DNA of 64,000 nt from Diphasiastrum complanatum (taxonomy: Eukaryota > Streptophyta > Lycopodiopsida > Lycopodiales > Lycopodiaceae). Where the stretch lies: contig CM055092.1 in assembly GCA_029204225.1 (NCBI GenBank), positions 68,402,821 to 68,466,820 on the forward strand, given 5' to 3'. This document shows positions 11,401 to 22,897 of the stretch, one piece after another. Below the pieces are notes generated by a model. The model did no database searches. It worked only from the letters and a program-made list of their open reading frames with translations, and was not told the origin of the DNA. The number at the start of each line of letters is the position of its first letter. Position 1 is the first letter of the stretch. The position numbers and the translations under genes are program-made.

Positions 11401-12555
11401 TTTCCTAATTTAAGACTCAGCAGTACAATTAATCATATATTTGTAAAAAATTAGTATCCCATTATGATGCCCCCATTAGGGTGATCCCAAACTTAGTGTG
11501 AACCCTGACATTCAAATTTCATATAAGAGATAGCACACATTAAATACCACATCCAACACATAGTATGGGCATGGCCCATGGCCCTCCATGGCCACCTCCA
11601 TCACCCTGGTCACAAGGTCACTAGAACTCCATTCCCCTAAACGCTAGTCCTCTAATTTTAAACAAGTGTACACGTATACAGATGTCTATATAAATATCCC
11701 TTTGATGACACGCATTGCGTCATACGCTGGCGTCAGCAACGTTGACAGATCGCCTTGGACTACTATCTACTTGAAGCTTGACGTGCAAATTGACGTTTGG
11801 GTTTGAAGGGCAGCTTCTTTCAAAGCCTGGCTTTCCTTCTGAAAAGTTGAGATGAGATGGGCCTTTCTAAACATAGCCTAAGACTGCGTTTCAGACTTTC
11901 AGTTAACAAAAAAAGTTTGTTGCCTTTCAAATTCTTTGTTGAAGGTCATAAAAGAAAAGGACCAGAAACGAATGTGCCAGGCAGCCAGCAGGCAAAACTT
12001 TGTTGCCGATGACGTGGTCTGCGGCGGCGACGGATCCGGGACAGCCTAGCAGCTGCTGTGACGTCTCGCACGCTTTTGGACGCTGCAGCCGTCAAAAGTG
12101 GATTGGCGCCAGGCTGTTGCGCCTTAAACGTTTGGCTGGGGCTCGTCAGGCCGGCCCTGGCCAGGACCCAGCCCAGGCCGAGGCGGCCCAGGCAGGATAT
12201 GGCATTAGGCTGGTGCCAGGTGGGCACTCGACGATGGCCGTTATGGGCAGTTATAGCAGTGTCGTCTGGTGGCTAGATACACATCACCGGCCGGCTTGCC
12301 AGCTGTAACGGGAGCACGCGTCAGTTGAACGGACCTGTGGTGGTCCTGTCTCTACTAACCTTTTCTGCCCATTTCTTCTTAGGGTTTAGAGATTGGGATG
12401 TCTCTAATTTCTAAGTTTGTTATCACGATACCTCCAATTCATTGCGATCAAAATTGAGCTTGTCAATCGCATGCATGAGGATGTATGGGTAGAGTTGTTG
12501 ACTGCGACCGGTTAGTAGGATAAGGCTAGATTTTCAATCATTGTGAAGTGACATC
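11401..12555. other. Non-coding; GC-rich patch at about 11.7-12.4 kb
   Basis: The part from about 11960 to 12340 is clearly more GC-rich than its surroundings, which creates overlapping open frames on both strands with Ala/Arg/Pro-rich, non-homologous translations. It could be an old promoter or first exon; I cannot support a gene. Confidence 0.4.
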
Positions 12556-12933
12556 TTGGAGCATGGCATTGCCGACATAGTGTTGCTAGGTTGTATATCA
12601 TCAACCACTAGTTGTTTGGCACGTTGCAAAACAATACTAGAGGAGGATGTGATTCATGGGTTCTTTTTTTGTTATGCTCCTCTTTGGAAATCAGTTGCTA
12701 ATCTCTTTATTGCTCGTTTTCATGCCACATTTAAGAGATTCAACCATACAGACCTGTTGTTGAATGATATCACTTTTGATGATGTAAAGGTTAACTCTTA
12801 CTGGCAGTGTATTAGAAGCATTACTTTTTGGAACATTTGGTTAGATAGAAACTATAGGGAATTTGGCAATGGTGATTTGATCAACTCCCCCCTACTCCCA
12901 TTCAAAGAAGATGATAAACTTATGCTTCTTTGA
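12556..12933 (+). mobile_element. 3' end of a plant LINE ORF2 (RT zinc-binding tail)
   Basis: 125-codon frame with CLARCKTILEEDVIHGFFFC, fitting the cysteine/histidine zinc-binding tail (zf-RVT) of plant non-LTR retrotransposons, followed by SITFWNIWLDRNYREF, which resembles the W-x-IW-x-x-RN-x-R-x-F ending of plant LINE proteins. No endonuclease or RT catalytic region precedes it, so it is a 5'-truncated copy. Confidence 0.6.
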
Positions 12934-13895
12934 AATTTTTACTTCTATGTATTTTGTAAAAAATTTCTATGGTTAGCTTTTTCGAGAGAAAAAAAAATCA
13001 CGTTGCAAAAAAGAAAATTGAGTTCTTGGTCAAGTGATCGTTGAAGTTTTGATAGCTTGTAAATATGAAATCAATATCAAAACAAATGTCTTCTAAGTGG
13101 CCTCCAGAATTGCTTTTCATTTGAAGGTCACATCTTTTGTTGTTGGAATGAAAATCATTGTTTTTTTTGGAAGGATGGAAGCTAAATTCTTGCAAATGAC
13201 CCCAACAAGCATTTGTCTATTTGAAAAAACTTCATTGAGCCAATGAAAATTGGTGATATGCAATTATTATGATTTCTAAACAAAATAAATAGATATATGT
13301 AATTTTTATGCTCCAATTCTATAAAGCCCCTCACCAAAGATACAATAGCCAAGCTAGCCGCAACAAAGCAACACAAGAGAATCGGATGGTGGACAAACCA
13401 ACCCAACCAAACTTAGATCTTATGGATCTAGCCCCCAAGCTATTGGATCAACCATTGACAAGGGAAATAGGAGTCACACCAGCAACATATAGCTACCAAC
13501 ATCACAATCAAGCATACACTAGTGAGAGCCCAATGGGTGTACTTATACCCTCCATTAGAGAAGTTCTCGTAGTTAGAAGGGTCGTTTGTCAAGAGTTTTA
13601 TTTTTTTTCCTATTTTTTATGTCCATGTGGCCCAATCGGTTCTTGACATGCTTCTATGTAACATAACTCGCTTGACCCAGAAAACACAGTTTGTATTTGG
13701 GAAGATTTGAATTTTCGGTCCGGTAGATTGGAAGCATACTATAGACTGGCATGTGCGGCCACTGGTTGACTAAACTGCTTGGGTTAACCTCAAGTTAAAG
13801 TTATCTTGGGACTTACAAATAACAGTTACTGCAACGAAGCACAAAACCGTAATACTTTAGCGCCTAATATGCCCTGGACTCTCATATTGACAGAT
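12934..13895. other. No gene supported
   Basis: A 112-codon frame at 13308-13646 has polar, Pro/Gln-rich composition but no recognisable motif. The first part is probably LINE 3' sequence. Confidence 0.35.
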
Positions 13896-14657
13896 TCAAA
13901 CATGAGACTCTTCAAGCTATGGCGATGAGAAGGAGACAGAGATCCTTGATCTACTGTGCAATTTTTTATAATGAGAGAAAAGATGATGGCACATGGATTG
14001 TCCGTGAATATCATCTTGAGTACTGATGCATCCATCAATGAGAGGGGCTTTTCGCCAAAAGAAAAAGGCCAAGTATACATATAGATCTTATTGGAAAGGT
14101 CGTAGTATTGATTTCAAAGTATCTCCAGGAGGACAAACCATTTTAGAGGTTCTTGTTCAACATGTTTATATGCATTCAGAACTTAATGTGGATGTTATAA
14201 ATCCACATGATTTTCAAAAATGTAATTGTAAGTATCTTAATTTTTTGGATTGCTTGTCATTTTTTAACATGTAATTGTATTTATAAATGGGAACTTATTA
14301 TGATTTTGTATTGCATATCTATAACCATCAAATATACATGAATGGGAATTTGTAACCTCCCTTTCAGGTATTATAGACGTCATATATTCAGAAATTGACA
14401 AATTGCAATACAGAGGACGAATGGCAAAAAAACTTGTAGATTCTGAAATATTTTTTTATGATGCCATGTATATTCCATACTTAAATGGAGGAATAGAAAA
14501 ACTAGAGTGTATACTTTACCTAATTTTCAAGATAACGAGTGGTGGATTGTACTCAACAATAATATAATAAAGTCTTTTCGTTCCAAACTATATAATGATG
14601 TACAAAAGTCACTCAAAATTAGTATTGGATCAAAAAATGTGCACTTAAGCTGGTTTG
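13896..14657 (+). pseudogene. Unrecognised intron-containing gene fragment cut by an LTR
   Basis: Coding-like blocks in order: about 13898-14026 (YCAIFYNERKDDGTWIVREY), 14026-14230 (YWKGRSIDFKVSPGG, QTILEVLVQHVY) and 14369-14657 (GIIDVIYSEIDKLQYRGRMA, then NFQDNEWWIVLNN after a frame change near 14500). The last two are separated by an intron with GTAAGT near 14229 and CCTTTCAG ending at 14368. The reading frame ends exactly where a 967-bp LTR (14658-15624) begins, so the retroelement inserted into it or captured its edge. I do not know the family. Frame changes and a stop between the first blocks mark it as broken. Confidence 0.4.
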
Positions 14658-15624
14658 TGTTGGGATTCGGTGTCTACGAAGCGAACGCAATCCTCCGTGC
14701 ATGCAACTACGTCTATCGTATCAGACCGACTTTGACGGATCAAAGTCTGCCCTACTTGATCACAGCTTCGAAGTCACTGGATCGACTAAGTTGATTCCAT
14801 AACCATGCACAAAGTATCTTGATTATAAATTTATCTTTGCAGAAGCATTTTAGGTGAGGTAATTAGAATGACAAATCGACTTATGCTATCAGTCACATGA
14901 ATAGTTTACTCTACAAATAAGTTTATCTGTGAGCATGAATCTATATGAACATAAATAACGTAAGCATTCAGCATACACGATCTAGATTAATTGGAACATC
15001 GATATTTTTTATTGTGTGAATAGAGAAATATAGTCGGAATGTAGATAGAGTCGCGCTCTTCTTGAGACAATACTTTGTGATAACAAAGAGGAAGAACAAA
15101 ACAATTGCGCTTTGGATGTTCAGTGTTTGTGGAGCTTAACCGAAGCAACAGTCTGATAAATTGCTATATATATACACACATGGCTAACTGATTAAAAAAA
15201 TAGTTAATCTATACTTTACAATTAAGATTAAAACACTACGTGCTATTGGCAGTCACCCTCAAACAATATCTGGAGATTCTGTTTGGTCGTGATAAAGGTA
15301 CTGTTGAGCCTCCGATTGATCAACATCGACTTTTGAAATTGATATGTCGACAAGTGGGACAAGTCGGGTCAGCCGATATGTCAGACAAGTCGGACTCCCC
15401 GATATGTCAGCCAAGTCAGGCTTTCCCGATCTGTCGGCCAAGTCAGGTCTTCCCGATATGTCGGTTGAGTCGTCAGGACACTATCACTAATTCCTTTGTA
15501 TTTCTACAGACTATTAGAAAACAAGTATTTCTACAGAGTTTGTGACTATACAAGTATTTACAAGAGCTAGTGAATGGATCTAGATTAGTAGAGATATAGG
15601 GATGGAGGGGATAAAAATCCAACA
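14658..15624 (-). mobile_element. LTR of copia copy B, 967 bp
   Basis: Bounded by TGTTGG (14658) and CCAACA (15624), a matching terminal inverted repeat. The inner edge abuts the C-rich strand of a polypurine tract (15625-15636), placing it as the 3' LTR of a minus-strand element. It contains TATATATATA near 15163-15172, a possible promoter TATA, and a run of GTCGG/GTCAG repeats at about 15343-15475. If the insertion made a 5-bp target duplication, the left copy would be GTTTG (14653-14657). Confidence 0.75.
15343..15475. repeat. Degenerate tandem repeat in LTR (CCGATATGTCAGCCAAGTC type)
   Basis: About four imperfect units of roughly 33 bp, each with a CCGAT(A/C)TGTC core and an AAGTC(G/A)GG core, inside the copia B LTR. 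A second LTR at 61.8-62.2 kb carries unrelated-length repeats with the same AGTCG(A/G) core. Confidence 0.7.
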
Positions 15625-15632
15625 CCCCCCCC

Positions 15633-17458
15633 TTAATCTGGATTCTTGAATGCTTTGATTTGTAAATTCAAGATAGCACAAAAATTCTTGTGTGCTTCCT
15701 GATTCAATCCCTTTGTAAATATGTTCGCTACCATGTATTGGGTTCTGCAAAATTTCAAACTTACCTTCTTGTTGAGTATCTTGCTCCTGATGTAGTGATA
15801 TTTGATTTCGATGTGCTTGCTCCTAGAGTGAAATCCAAGATTGATCGATAATGCAATATGATTGTCACACTGAATCATTGTTGGAGCAGATTATTTGAGA
15901 CCAACATCAGACAATAAATTTCTCAACCGAATTGTCTCCTTGGTAGCTTGAGAGACTACAATGTATTCAGATTCTGTACATGACATTGCAATGGAGGTTT
16001 GCTTCCGTTTGTTCCAAGATATCAGAACATGAAAACAAATCCAAAAGTTGATTTTCTGGTGTCGACATCGCCTGCCCAATTCTATATCCACGAAGTGTAT
16101 GGATATCATATGAATCAACATCACCATAGCAAATACATAGGTCGATAGTAGCTCGTACATATCTGATTACTCTAAAAAGAGCTTTCCAGTGGATGATGCT
16201 AGGATTGGTAATGTACTGACTCAAGAAACTGATGGTGTTTGCAAGATCTGGCCTGGTTGAGATCATTGCATACATCAGGGACCCGATAATAGATTGATAT
16301 GGGTATCCCTTCATTTCGGCCTTCTCCTAAATGGCCTGAGGGCATTGTTCTTTGGATAATTTAAGACTTGGATGCATGGGATTATATACAGGCTTGCAAT
16401 TCATAAAACTGAATTTCATCAACAAATTATGGAAGTACCTATGTTGGGTGATATAGAGAAGTCTTCGACATCTATCTCTGTGGATTTGAATTCCGAGAAA
16501 ATAGTGCGCTTCTCCAAGATATGTCATCTCAAATTCTTGGGATAGCATCCTCTTAGTATCCTTTGTCAGAGCAATATTGTTGCCGAACAATAATGTATCA
16601 TCCACATAGAGTGTGGTGATGACAAAGAATAGATTAACAACTTTGACTTATACATTATAGTCTGCAAAGCTACGTTGGAATCCATGATCGATCAAGAACG
16701 TGTTGATTCGATGAAATCATGCTCTGGGTAATTGCTTCAGACTGTACAAAGCTTTATGGAATTTGCATACCTGGTCTTCTCGGCCATTGAGGATATAGCC
16801 TTCTGGTTGGATCATCTAGATGTCTTCCTCAATAACTCCATTGAGGAATGATGTTTGTACATCCATCTGGTGTACCTCAAGATCTGTTGCAACATCATAT
16901 GAAAGTAGCAATCGAATAGAGGTGTGCTTGATGACTAGGTTGAAAGTTTTGAAGTAGTCGATATTGGAAATTTGTGAATCCCTTTGCCACGAGTCGAGCT
17001 TTCCTTCTGTCGATACTACCGTCTGCTTTGTATTTGATCTTCAAGATCCGTTTGTAGTCGATTACTTTTTTGTCTTCTAACAGCTTGGTGACTGTCCATG
17101 TGTTGTTCCTCAGCAATGAGTTGTACTCCTTGTCCATCATTTCTTTCCAGAGATCTAAATGGGCTTGTGACATAGCTTCCTCAACTATGGTTGGCTCTTG
17201 AATAGAATAGTGAGTGAACTCATCAGTGTATCGGACAGGCTGAGTTCAAGTTCTTGTTGATCTTCTGGTCGAAGATTCTGGCTGCAAAATTTGACTTTGT
17301 GTCAGTTGTGTCGGCTGTTCCTGAGTTGCAGCTTCTTCAACTAGTTTCATCACATTTTGCAATATTTCCATATCTGGCATATTGAGGCCAAAACTTGTTT
17401 TAGACTTAGAGGTTGACTTTTCAAAGTTCATTAGTCTAAATTTCATTTGAATAAACAC
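15633..17458 (-). mobile_element. Ty1/copia polyprotein copy B, RT to RNase H, broken
   Basis: Down the minus strand: linker 17458-17200 (STRRSTRT); RT start 17173-16895 (WKEMMDKEYNSLL, NNTWTV, RKARLVAKGF); RT palm and thumb 16605-16327 beginning at DDTLLFG of the catalytic YVDD, then YFLGIQIHRD; connection 16314-15967 (GSLMYAMISTRPDL); RNase H 15990-15633 with ESEYIVVSQATKE, RSKHIEIKYHYIR and IFTKGLNQEAH, ending IKAFKNPD at the polypurine tract. At least four frame changes. Gag, protease and integrase are absent; the upstream end at about 17460 is cut by the LTR of copia copy C. The C-terminus is closely similar to copy D, so they belong to one clade. Confidence 0.88.
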
Positions 17459-17466
17459 TTTTTGAA

Positions 17467-17976
17467 AGTGTGGGAAAGATAGAATGCGAGTTTGAGTAGA
17501 TTCAATTTGAATAAGTTCGGTACATTGAATCTAGACCCAAAATTAGTAGGGTTAGCATTTTGGTGGGAAAGCCAAGTGGCCAAATAGGGTTTGGACCTGC
17601 TATAAAAGGATGTAACTCGTGGAGAGAGTCATCTTCTCTCTTCTCTATCTCATTTCATGCTTATACATGGTTCTCTTGGGTTCTACTATCCATTGGTGCA
17701 CTATCTTGGTGATTGCTTGCAATTCTATGTGTAGAATGATCTATATTTGTTATTTTTGGATCCACACGTGTGAAATATAGTAGCTTGCTGGTTTTGTACG
17801 GACATCAACAGTACATAATCATTTCATTCAATTTTGATCAAGTTCTATTGGTGTTTGCATCTCAATTTGTGTGTAGATGTTGATTTTTCTACATTGGTGA
17901 GATTGGTAGTGTATTTTTCTTTCTAACCAAAGATCATTTAAGTAGATTGGATCTTAAGGATCTGAAATCTTTCACA
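17467..17976 (+). mobile_element. 5' LTR of copia copy C
   Basis: The LTR ends CACA directly before a primer-binding site at 17977. It contains CTATAAAAGG at about 17599-17608, a good TATA box, followed by a CT-rich leader with TCTTCTCTCTTCTC. The start at 17467 (TGTGGGAAAG) is a guess from the TG rule; no intact partner LTR was found downstream. Confidence 0.6.
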
Positions 17977-17988
17977 TGGTATCAGAAC
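17977..17988 (+). promoter_or_regulatory. Primer-binding site of copia copy C
   Basis: TGGTATCAGAAC, one change from the TGGTATCAGAGC complement of the initiator tRNA-Met 3' end, immediately after the LTR CA end. Confidence 0.85.
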
Positions 17989-18560
17989 TTGTGTTTCAGG
18001 TTATGAAGGAGGAAATCAGATCTATCAATGATTTGGTGAAGATATCAAGTCTAGAGCATGCTAGAGAGGATTCTACACCAAAATCGGATTTTTTGCTTTT
18101 GTAGATCAAAACACTAAATAAGTCAATATACTTGTTCAATTCTGATTTTTGAATTCACATACTGGATTAGGCCTATTTTTGGATCATTGGTTCAGCCTAA
18201 GTGGTGGCTTATAGATTGCATATCAAATTTTCAGCATTTGCATGTAGATTTGGAATAGTCAATTTTTTGTGATTTTGTCAAAACCCTAATTTTGATTGGA
18301 TCTTTAGATAGTGAGGTTGCTGGACTTCATTTGAGTGTGTTTCAATCTTAGGAAGTGGCAAAAGTCATTAGATTGAGGATAGATCATAGGTTGATCAAGA
18401 TTCCATGATTCTATGTGTTGATTTGCTTGGATAAGTGCTAGAAGAGAATTTGTGAGATAGTTTCAAATCTTGGTGATTTCTTTTGAAAGAATTTGTTGTT
18501 GTTCAAAGGAGTGCTTTGTGCATTGAAGCAGGTTGAAAGAGAAGATCAGGTCATTGCTAC

Positions 18561-21479
18561 ATGGCAAGCTCAAGTGGAGTCATGTTGGAAGCCAATGATA
18601 GGCTTATCTCAAGTAACTATTCACTGTGGAAAGTGAGGATGGAGTCACTTCTTGAGATGAATTATGTTTTGGATATTGTTGTAGGCTTGGAGGAGAGACC
18701 ATCAACACAACAAGATCAATTGAGGTATGACAAGAGGGCCACGAAAGATGAATGTTACCAATGAACTTCTCAAGGAAGTTGGAAAGTGCACATCATCTTT
18801 GGAAGCTTGGAATTCATTGAAGAAACTTTATGAATCCAAGTCTACTTCTAGATTGTTGACTCTAAGAAGACAAATCTTTTCTTGTTTGCAAAAGAATGAA
18901 GAAAGTCCAAGTACTTTTGTTTTGAGAATGAAAGCATTGAATGATGAGTTAGCTTGCATAGATGAAAGCATTAAGGAAGGAGAGCTTATTCAAGTGATTC
19001 TTAATGGCTTGTTGGATGCTCATGCTAACATTGTTCAAAGTATTGCTATTCAAAAGACTTTGCCAAGTTTGATGGATCTTCAAGAGATCTTGATCAATGA
19101 GGAATATAGGCTTCAAGCAAGAGGTGGATCTACATCGACACTTCAAGAGGATGCTATGTTCACAAAGGGCAAATTCAAGGGCAAAACCAAAAGCAAGTGG
19201 TCTAAAGGGCAAGATCAAGTGGATGATTCTTCAAGTGGCAAAAATAAGGATTGATCAAAGCTCAAGTGCTTCTATTGTGGCATCAAAGGACACTTTGCAA
19301 GTGAGTGCTACAAGAAGAAGAGAGATCAAGGAGACAAGCAAGGTAATCTTACTCTTGATGAGGATGGTTTGGATGTTCAAGATACAAATGATGATGCTTT
19401 TGTGATGTCTTCATGTATGCTTGCTAATGATGGAGATCTAGATCCTTGGTGGATTGATAGTGGAGCAAGTTCACACATGACCTTTCACAAAGAGTACTTC
19501 ACTTCTTTGTTGGCATATGGGGATGACAAGAGGGTGATCTACACGGCCAGTGATGGTGAGTGTGCAATCAAAGGGATTGGCACAATTCCTATTTCTCTCT
19601 CTACAAATAGGAATGTTCATTTGGAGGATGTCTTGTTTATTCCATCTATTACCAAGAATTTGCTTAGTGTGAGTGAAATGCTAAGTAAGGGCCTCAAGGT
19701 GGAGTTTGATGGAGATGCTTGTTTGATCAAAAGGAAGGATGTCTTGATTGGAAAAGGTAAAAGGCAAGGGAAGTTGTTCAAACTTGATGTTTGTGTTATT
19801 GCTAACCAAGTTGGGTGTGTTGCAAGGGAGCAAATTTCTATTCAAGAGGTTTGGCACAAAAGGATGGGACACCTGAACTTCAAGTCATTGGAGGTAATGG
19901 CAAGGAAGAAGGTTGTGATTGGTCTTTCAAGTTCCTTAAGTAATAACAAGCATGTTTGTGAGTCTTGTGCTTTGTCTAAGTCACATAGACTACCTTATAA
20001 TAGATCTATTTCTAGATCTAAAAAGCCTTTTCAACCTGTACATTCGGATATTCATGGATTCACTACAATTAGCAATAGTGGAGCTAAGATGTATGTAGCA
20101 TTCATTGATGATTTTAGTAGATTTTGTTGGATCTATCTACTAAAGAGCAAGGATGAAGTGTATGATGTCTTTGTCAAGTTCAAGAATGCAAGGGAGAACC
20201 AATTTTCCACAAAGATCAAGTGCTTGAGAGGTGACAATGGTGGTGAGTACATATCTAACAAGTTCAAGGCCTTTTGTGATGAGCATGGGATCAAGAGGGA
20301 GTATACAATATCAAGGACCCCACAACAAAATGGAGTGGCTGAAAGAAAGAATAGGACTTTATGTGAAAGTGCTAAAGCTATGAGGTTAATTGCTAATCTT
20401 GACAAACCATTTTGGGATCAAGCTTTGTTGTGTGCCAATTTCTTGTGCAATAGGTGGCCGAGTGCTATTTTGGATGGAAGGACACCTTTTGAGATGCTAT
20501 TCAAGAGGAGGCCGAGTGTCAACTTTCTAAGAACCTTTGGATGCATATGCTATGTCAACATTACTCTTGATGATAGGACCAAGGAGATCCATCTTCAAGA
20601 AGAGGTATTTTTGTTGGATATAGTGAGGTGAGTAAAGCCTACAAGGTTTACATTCCTTCTACTAACAAGGTGATTGTTGGTAGAGATGTCATTTTTGATG
20701 AGAGGAACATTCCAAAAGTGTCTTGAAGCATGATTGATGGTAAAGTGGATGGATCTAACATTCTTGATGTTGATGAGAAGGATCCTACTTTGGATGGTGG
20801 TGATGATGGACCTTCTTCATCAAGTCAAAAGCCAAGGAGAACATCAAGAGAAAGACAAGCACCTTCAAGGCTCACATATGATCAAAAGGGTAAGCAAATA
20901 GTTTCTGGAAATTATGTTGCTTTCCTAACCTCTTTGGATGAGCCTACAAGTTTAGATCAAGCAAGGAAAGAAGAGGAGTGGATCCAACCAATGGATTTTG
21001 AGTATCGATCTCTTATGAAGAGTGGAACATCTTTTGGAGGATCTTCTTGTGTATATGGAGCTCTGCAAGTAGATGGATGTTATCTTGCTGTAAAATCAAG
21101 TAATGGATCTGGAAAACAAATTTTGTTCAATGACTTTGATAGTCAAGTTGAAGATCAAGAGGTTGATCTCAAAGCGCTTCAACTAGTCAAAAGGGAAGTT
21201 GGCAATTTGGAACTAGTCAAGAGCATCAAAAGAGAGGTAATTGGCAAAGGTGTTATGGATATGTTTTTGCAGCATATTGAAGACTCAAGTAAGGTCAAAG
21301 TAGTAGCAAGGAAGTGTTGTTCAAGTTTACTTTACTTGTTCTATCTCATGTTTGAGCAATTTCATGTGGATGTGTGCAAATTGTCAAGATATGGTAAAAC
21401 TAGCTACATTGGTGAGCATTGTTTTGATGTTGGATTTGTTTGGCTACATAATCAGATCAAACGTGATTTCTATCACTAA
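18561..21479 (+). mobile_element. Ty1/copia gag-protease-integrase copy C, RT deleted
   Basis: Gag starts MASSSGVMLEANDRLISSNY (18561) and shifts frame near 18750 into a long frame 18727-20631 broken only by TGA at 19252-19254. Order: UBN2-type gag (EAWNSLKKLYESKS, LTLRRQIFSC), zinc knuckle CFYCGIKGHFASEC (about 19270-19311), protease DPWWIDSGASSHMTF, pre-integrase WHKRMGHL and CESCALSKSH, then an integrase core with all three acids visible: HSDIHG, RGDNGG and NGVAERKNRT. Another shift near 20590 leads to SRRGIFVGYSEVSKAYKVYI and DVIFDERN in a different frame. A 20730-21479 frame runs into EYRSLMKSGT, the first residues of RT, and then into unrelated sequence, so RT and RNase H are gone. The best preserved integrase in the window. 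Confidence 0.9.
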
Positions 21480-21655
21480 CGTTCTGTTCGTTTCTGATAG
21501 GCGTAGTCGTGCTTAGGGAAAGAGTGAGATAGCTCATTCCACTGTGCACAAATACTTTCCGTTCGAGTTTTGAGTTCGCTTCTTTTCGTGTTTGGTTCTT
21601 TTCGAGCTAATTTTTGTTCCTCACACTCTCACACCCTCTTTCAAAAATTCCAACA
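21480..21655 (+). mobile_element. 3' part of the 5' LTR of copia copy D
   Basis: Sequence ends ATTCCAACA immediately before a primer-binding site, pairing with the TGTTGGA that starts the downstream LTR at 22898. CT-rich run (CTCACACTCTCACACCCTC) near the end. The LTR start cannot be fixed and lies within or upstream of the preceding frame. Confidence 0.6.
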
Positions 21656-21667
21656 TGGTATCAGAGC
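21656..21667 (+). promoter_or_regulatory. Primer-binding site of copia copy D
   Basis: TGGTATCAGAGC, an exact match to the plant initiator tRNA-Met complement used by copia elements, directly after an LTR end. Confidence 0.92.
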
Positions 21668-21788
21668 TATTTTCTATAGCCTCATAAGCTTCCACAGTAC
21701 AAGACTCTACCAGTCGACAGAGTAATTGTCTTCTTGTTCTGTAATTCAATACTAGACTTTCATACTTGGGTCACTGATAGTTTTTAAA

Positions 21789-22890
21789 ATGAAAACTGTA
21801 CAAATGGCTAAAGAATTGTATGACGTTGTTACAGATGCAGAAGGGAAACCCGAAGCAGACAACGCAGCAATCGTCAGATGGAAGCTGAAGGATGGCAAAG
21901 CATTCTCGTTGATCATCCTCAATATTTCGGATACTCAGATCGGCCATGTATCCGAGGCCCAGACATCCAAAGAAGTTTGGGACATCTTGAGCACACTATA
22001 TGAAGTGCAAGATATAGCTTCCAAGCTACATCTTAGGAAGAAATTCTACTCCCTCAAGATGGCGAATGGTGATTCCCTGTAGAATCACATCAAGGAATTC
22101 AAGAACCTGCTGAAGCAAATGGTCACTGTCGGATCTGTCATAGACGAGATGCAGTGATGCAACTGCTTACAAGCTTGCCAAGCTCATATGACAGCTGGGT
22201 GATGATCATCATGACACATCCAGAACTGATACTATGTTGTTGCAGAAAGACACGCGGAGGAATGAAGCCTCAAGTTCATCAGCTGATTCTCACGCTTTGT
22301 ACACCAACAAGAGCATGACTAAGCAGAAGAAGAAAAAAGACTCGAAGCAATCAAAGCAAGACCGAAAACCAGCGCAGCACAAAGAACATTCGAATCCATA
22401 GATGAAGAAGAAGCTGTTTTGCAGATACTATAAGCGAACTAACCACAAAATTCAAGACTGCCGGATATTGCAAGCAAAGAACAACAGAAAGGGACAGTCG
22501 AATCAAGTGGCAAATGTAGTTATAGAAGCTCTATAACCTATTCAAGAAGCGGATCATGATGCCTTCATGACCAGCCATCAAGGAGCATCCAATGACAGTT
22601 CTTGGTTCCTGGATTCCGGTGCCGCTCAGCATATGACTAGCCTATTCTGTGATAATCAAGATGCTATTGCCTTATCGACCAACCCTAGATTTCACTCTAG
22701 GAGTAAGCACATTGAGATCAGATATCACTACATCAGGGGCAAGGTTCTCAACAAGGAGGTGAGCTTAACGTACTGCAGAACGCAGGACATGGTTGCAGAT
22801 ATATTCACGAAGGCATTAAGTGTTAATGCACACAACAAGTTTTGTGCATTGCTTAGTCTGAAGATCAAGGCATTCATAGACCCAGATTAA
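21789..22890 (+). mobile_element. Copia copy D: gag and protease joined to RNase H tail
   Basis: Gag frame 21789-22082 (VRWKLKDGKAFSLIILNIS, EVWDILSTLYE) runs to TAG and continues decayed to a zinc knuckle at about 22418-22462 whose second Cys is Tyr (CRYYKRTNHKIQDC). The frame 22567-22890 starts in protease (DSSWFLDSGAAQHMTS) and within two residues becomes the RNase H end (LFCDNQDAIALSTNPRFHSR, IFTKALSVNAHN), ending IKAFIDPD. Integrase, RT and most of RNase H, roughly 3 kb of a normal element, are deleted without breaking the frame. A G7 polypurine tract and LTR follow at once. A non-autonomous deletion derivative. Confidence 0.88.
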
Positions 22891-22897
22891 GGGGGGG
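22891..22897 (+). promoter_or_regulatory. Polypurine tract of copia copy D
   Basis: AGATTAAGGGGGGG just before the LTR start TGTTGGATTTATC at 22898. Its counterpart in copy B is C8 on the plus strand at 15625-15632. Confidence 0.85.

Noticed and set aside
11946-12308. Overlapping open frames on both strands
   Set aside because: Caused by high local GC and few stops; three overlapping frames of equal length, none with a motif.
15259-15545. Frames with ICQPSQAFPICRPSQ-type repeats
   Set aside because: Translation of the degenerate LTR tandem repeat.
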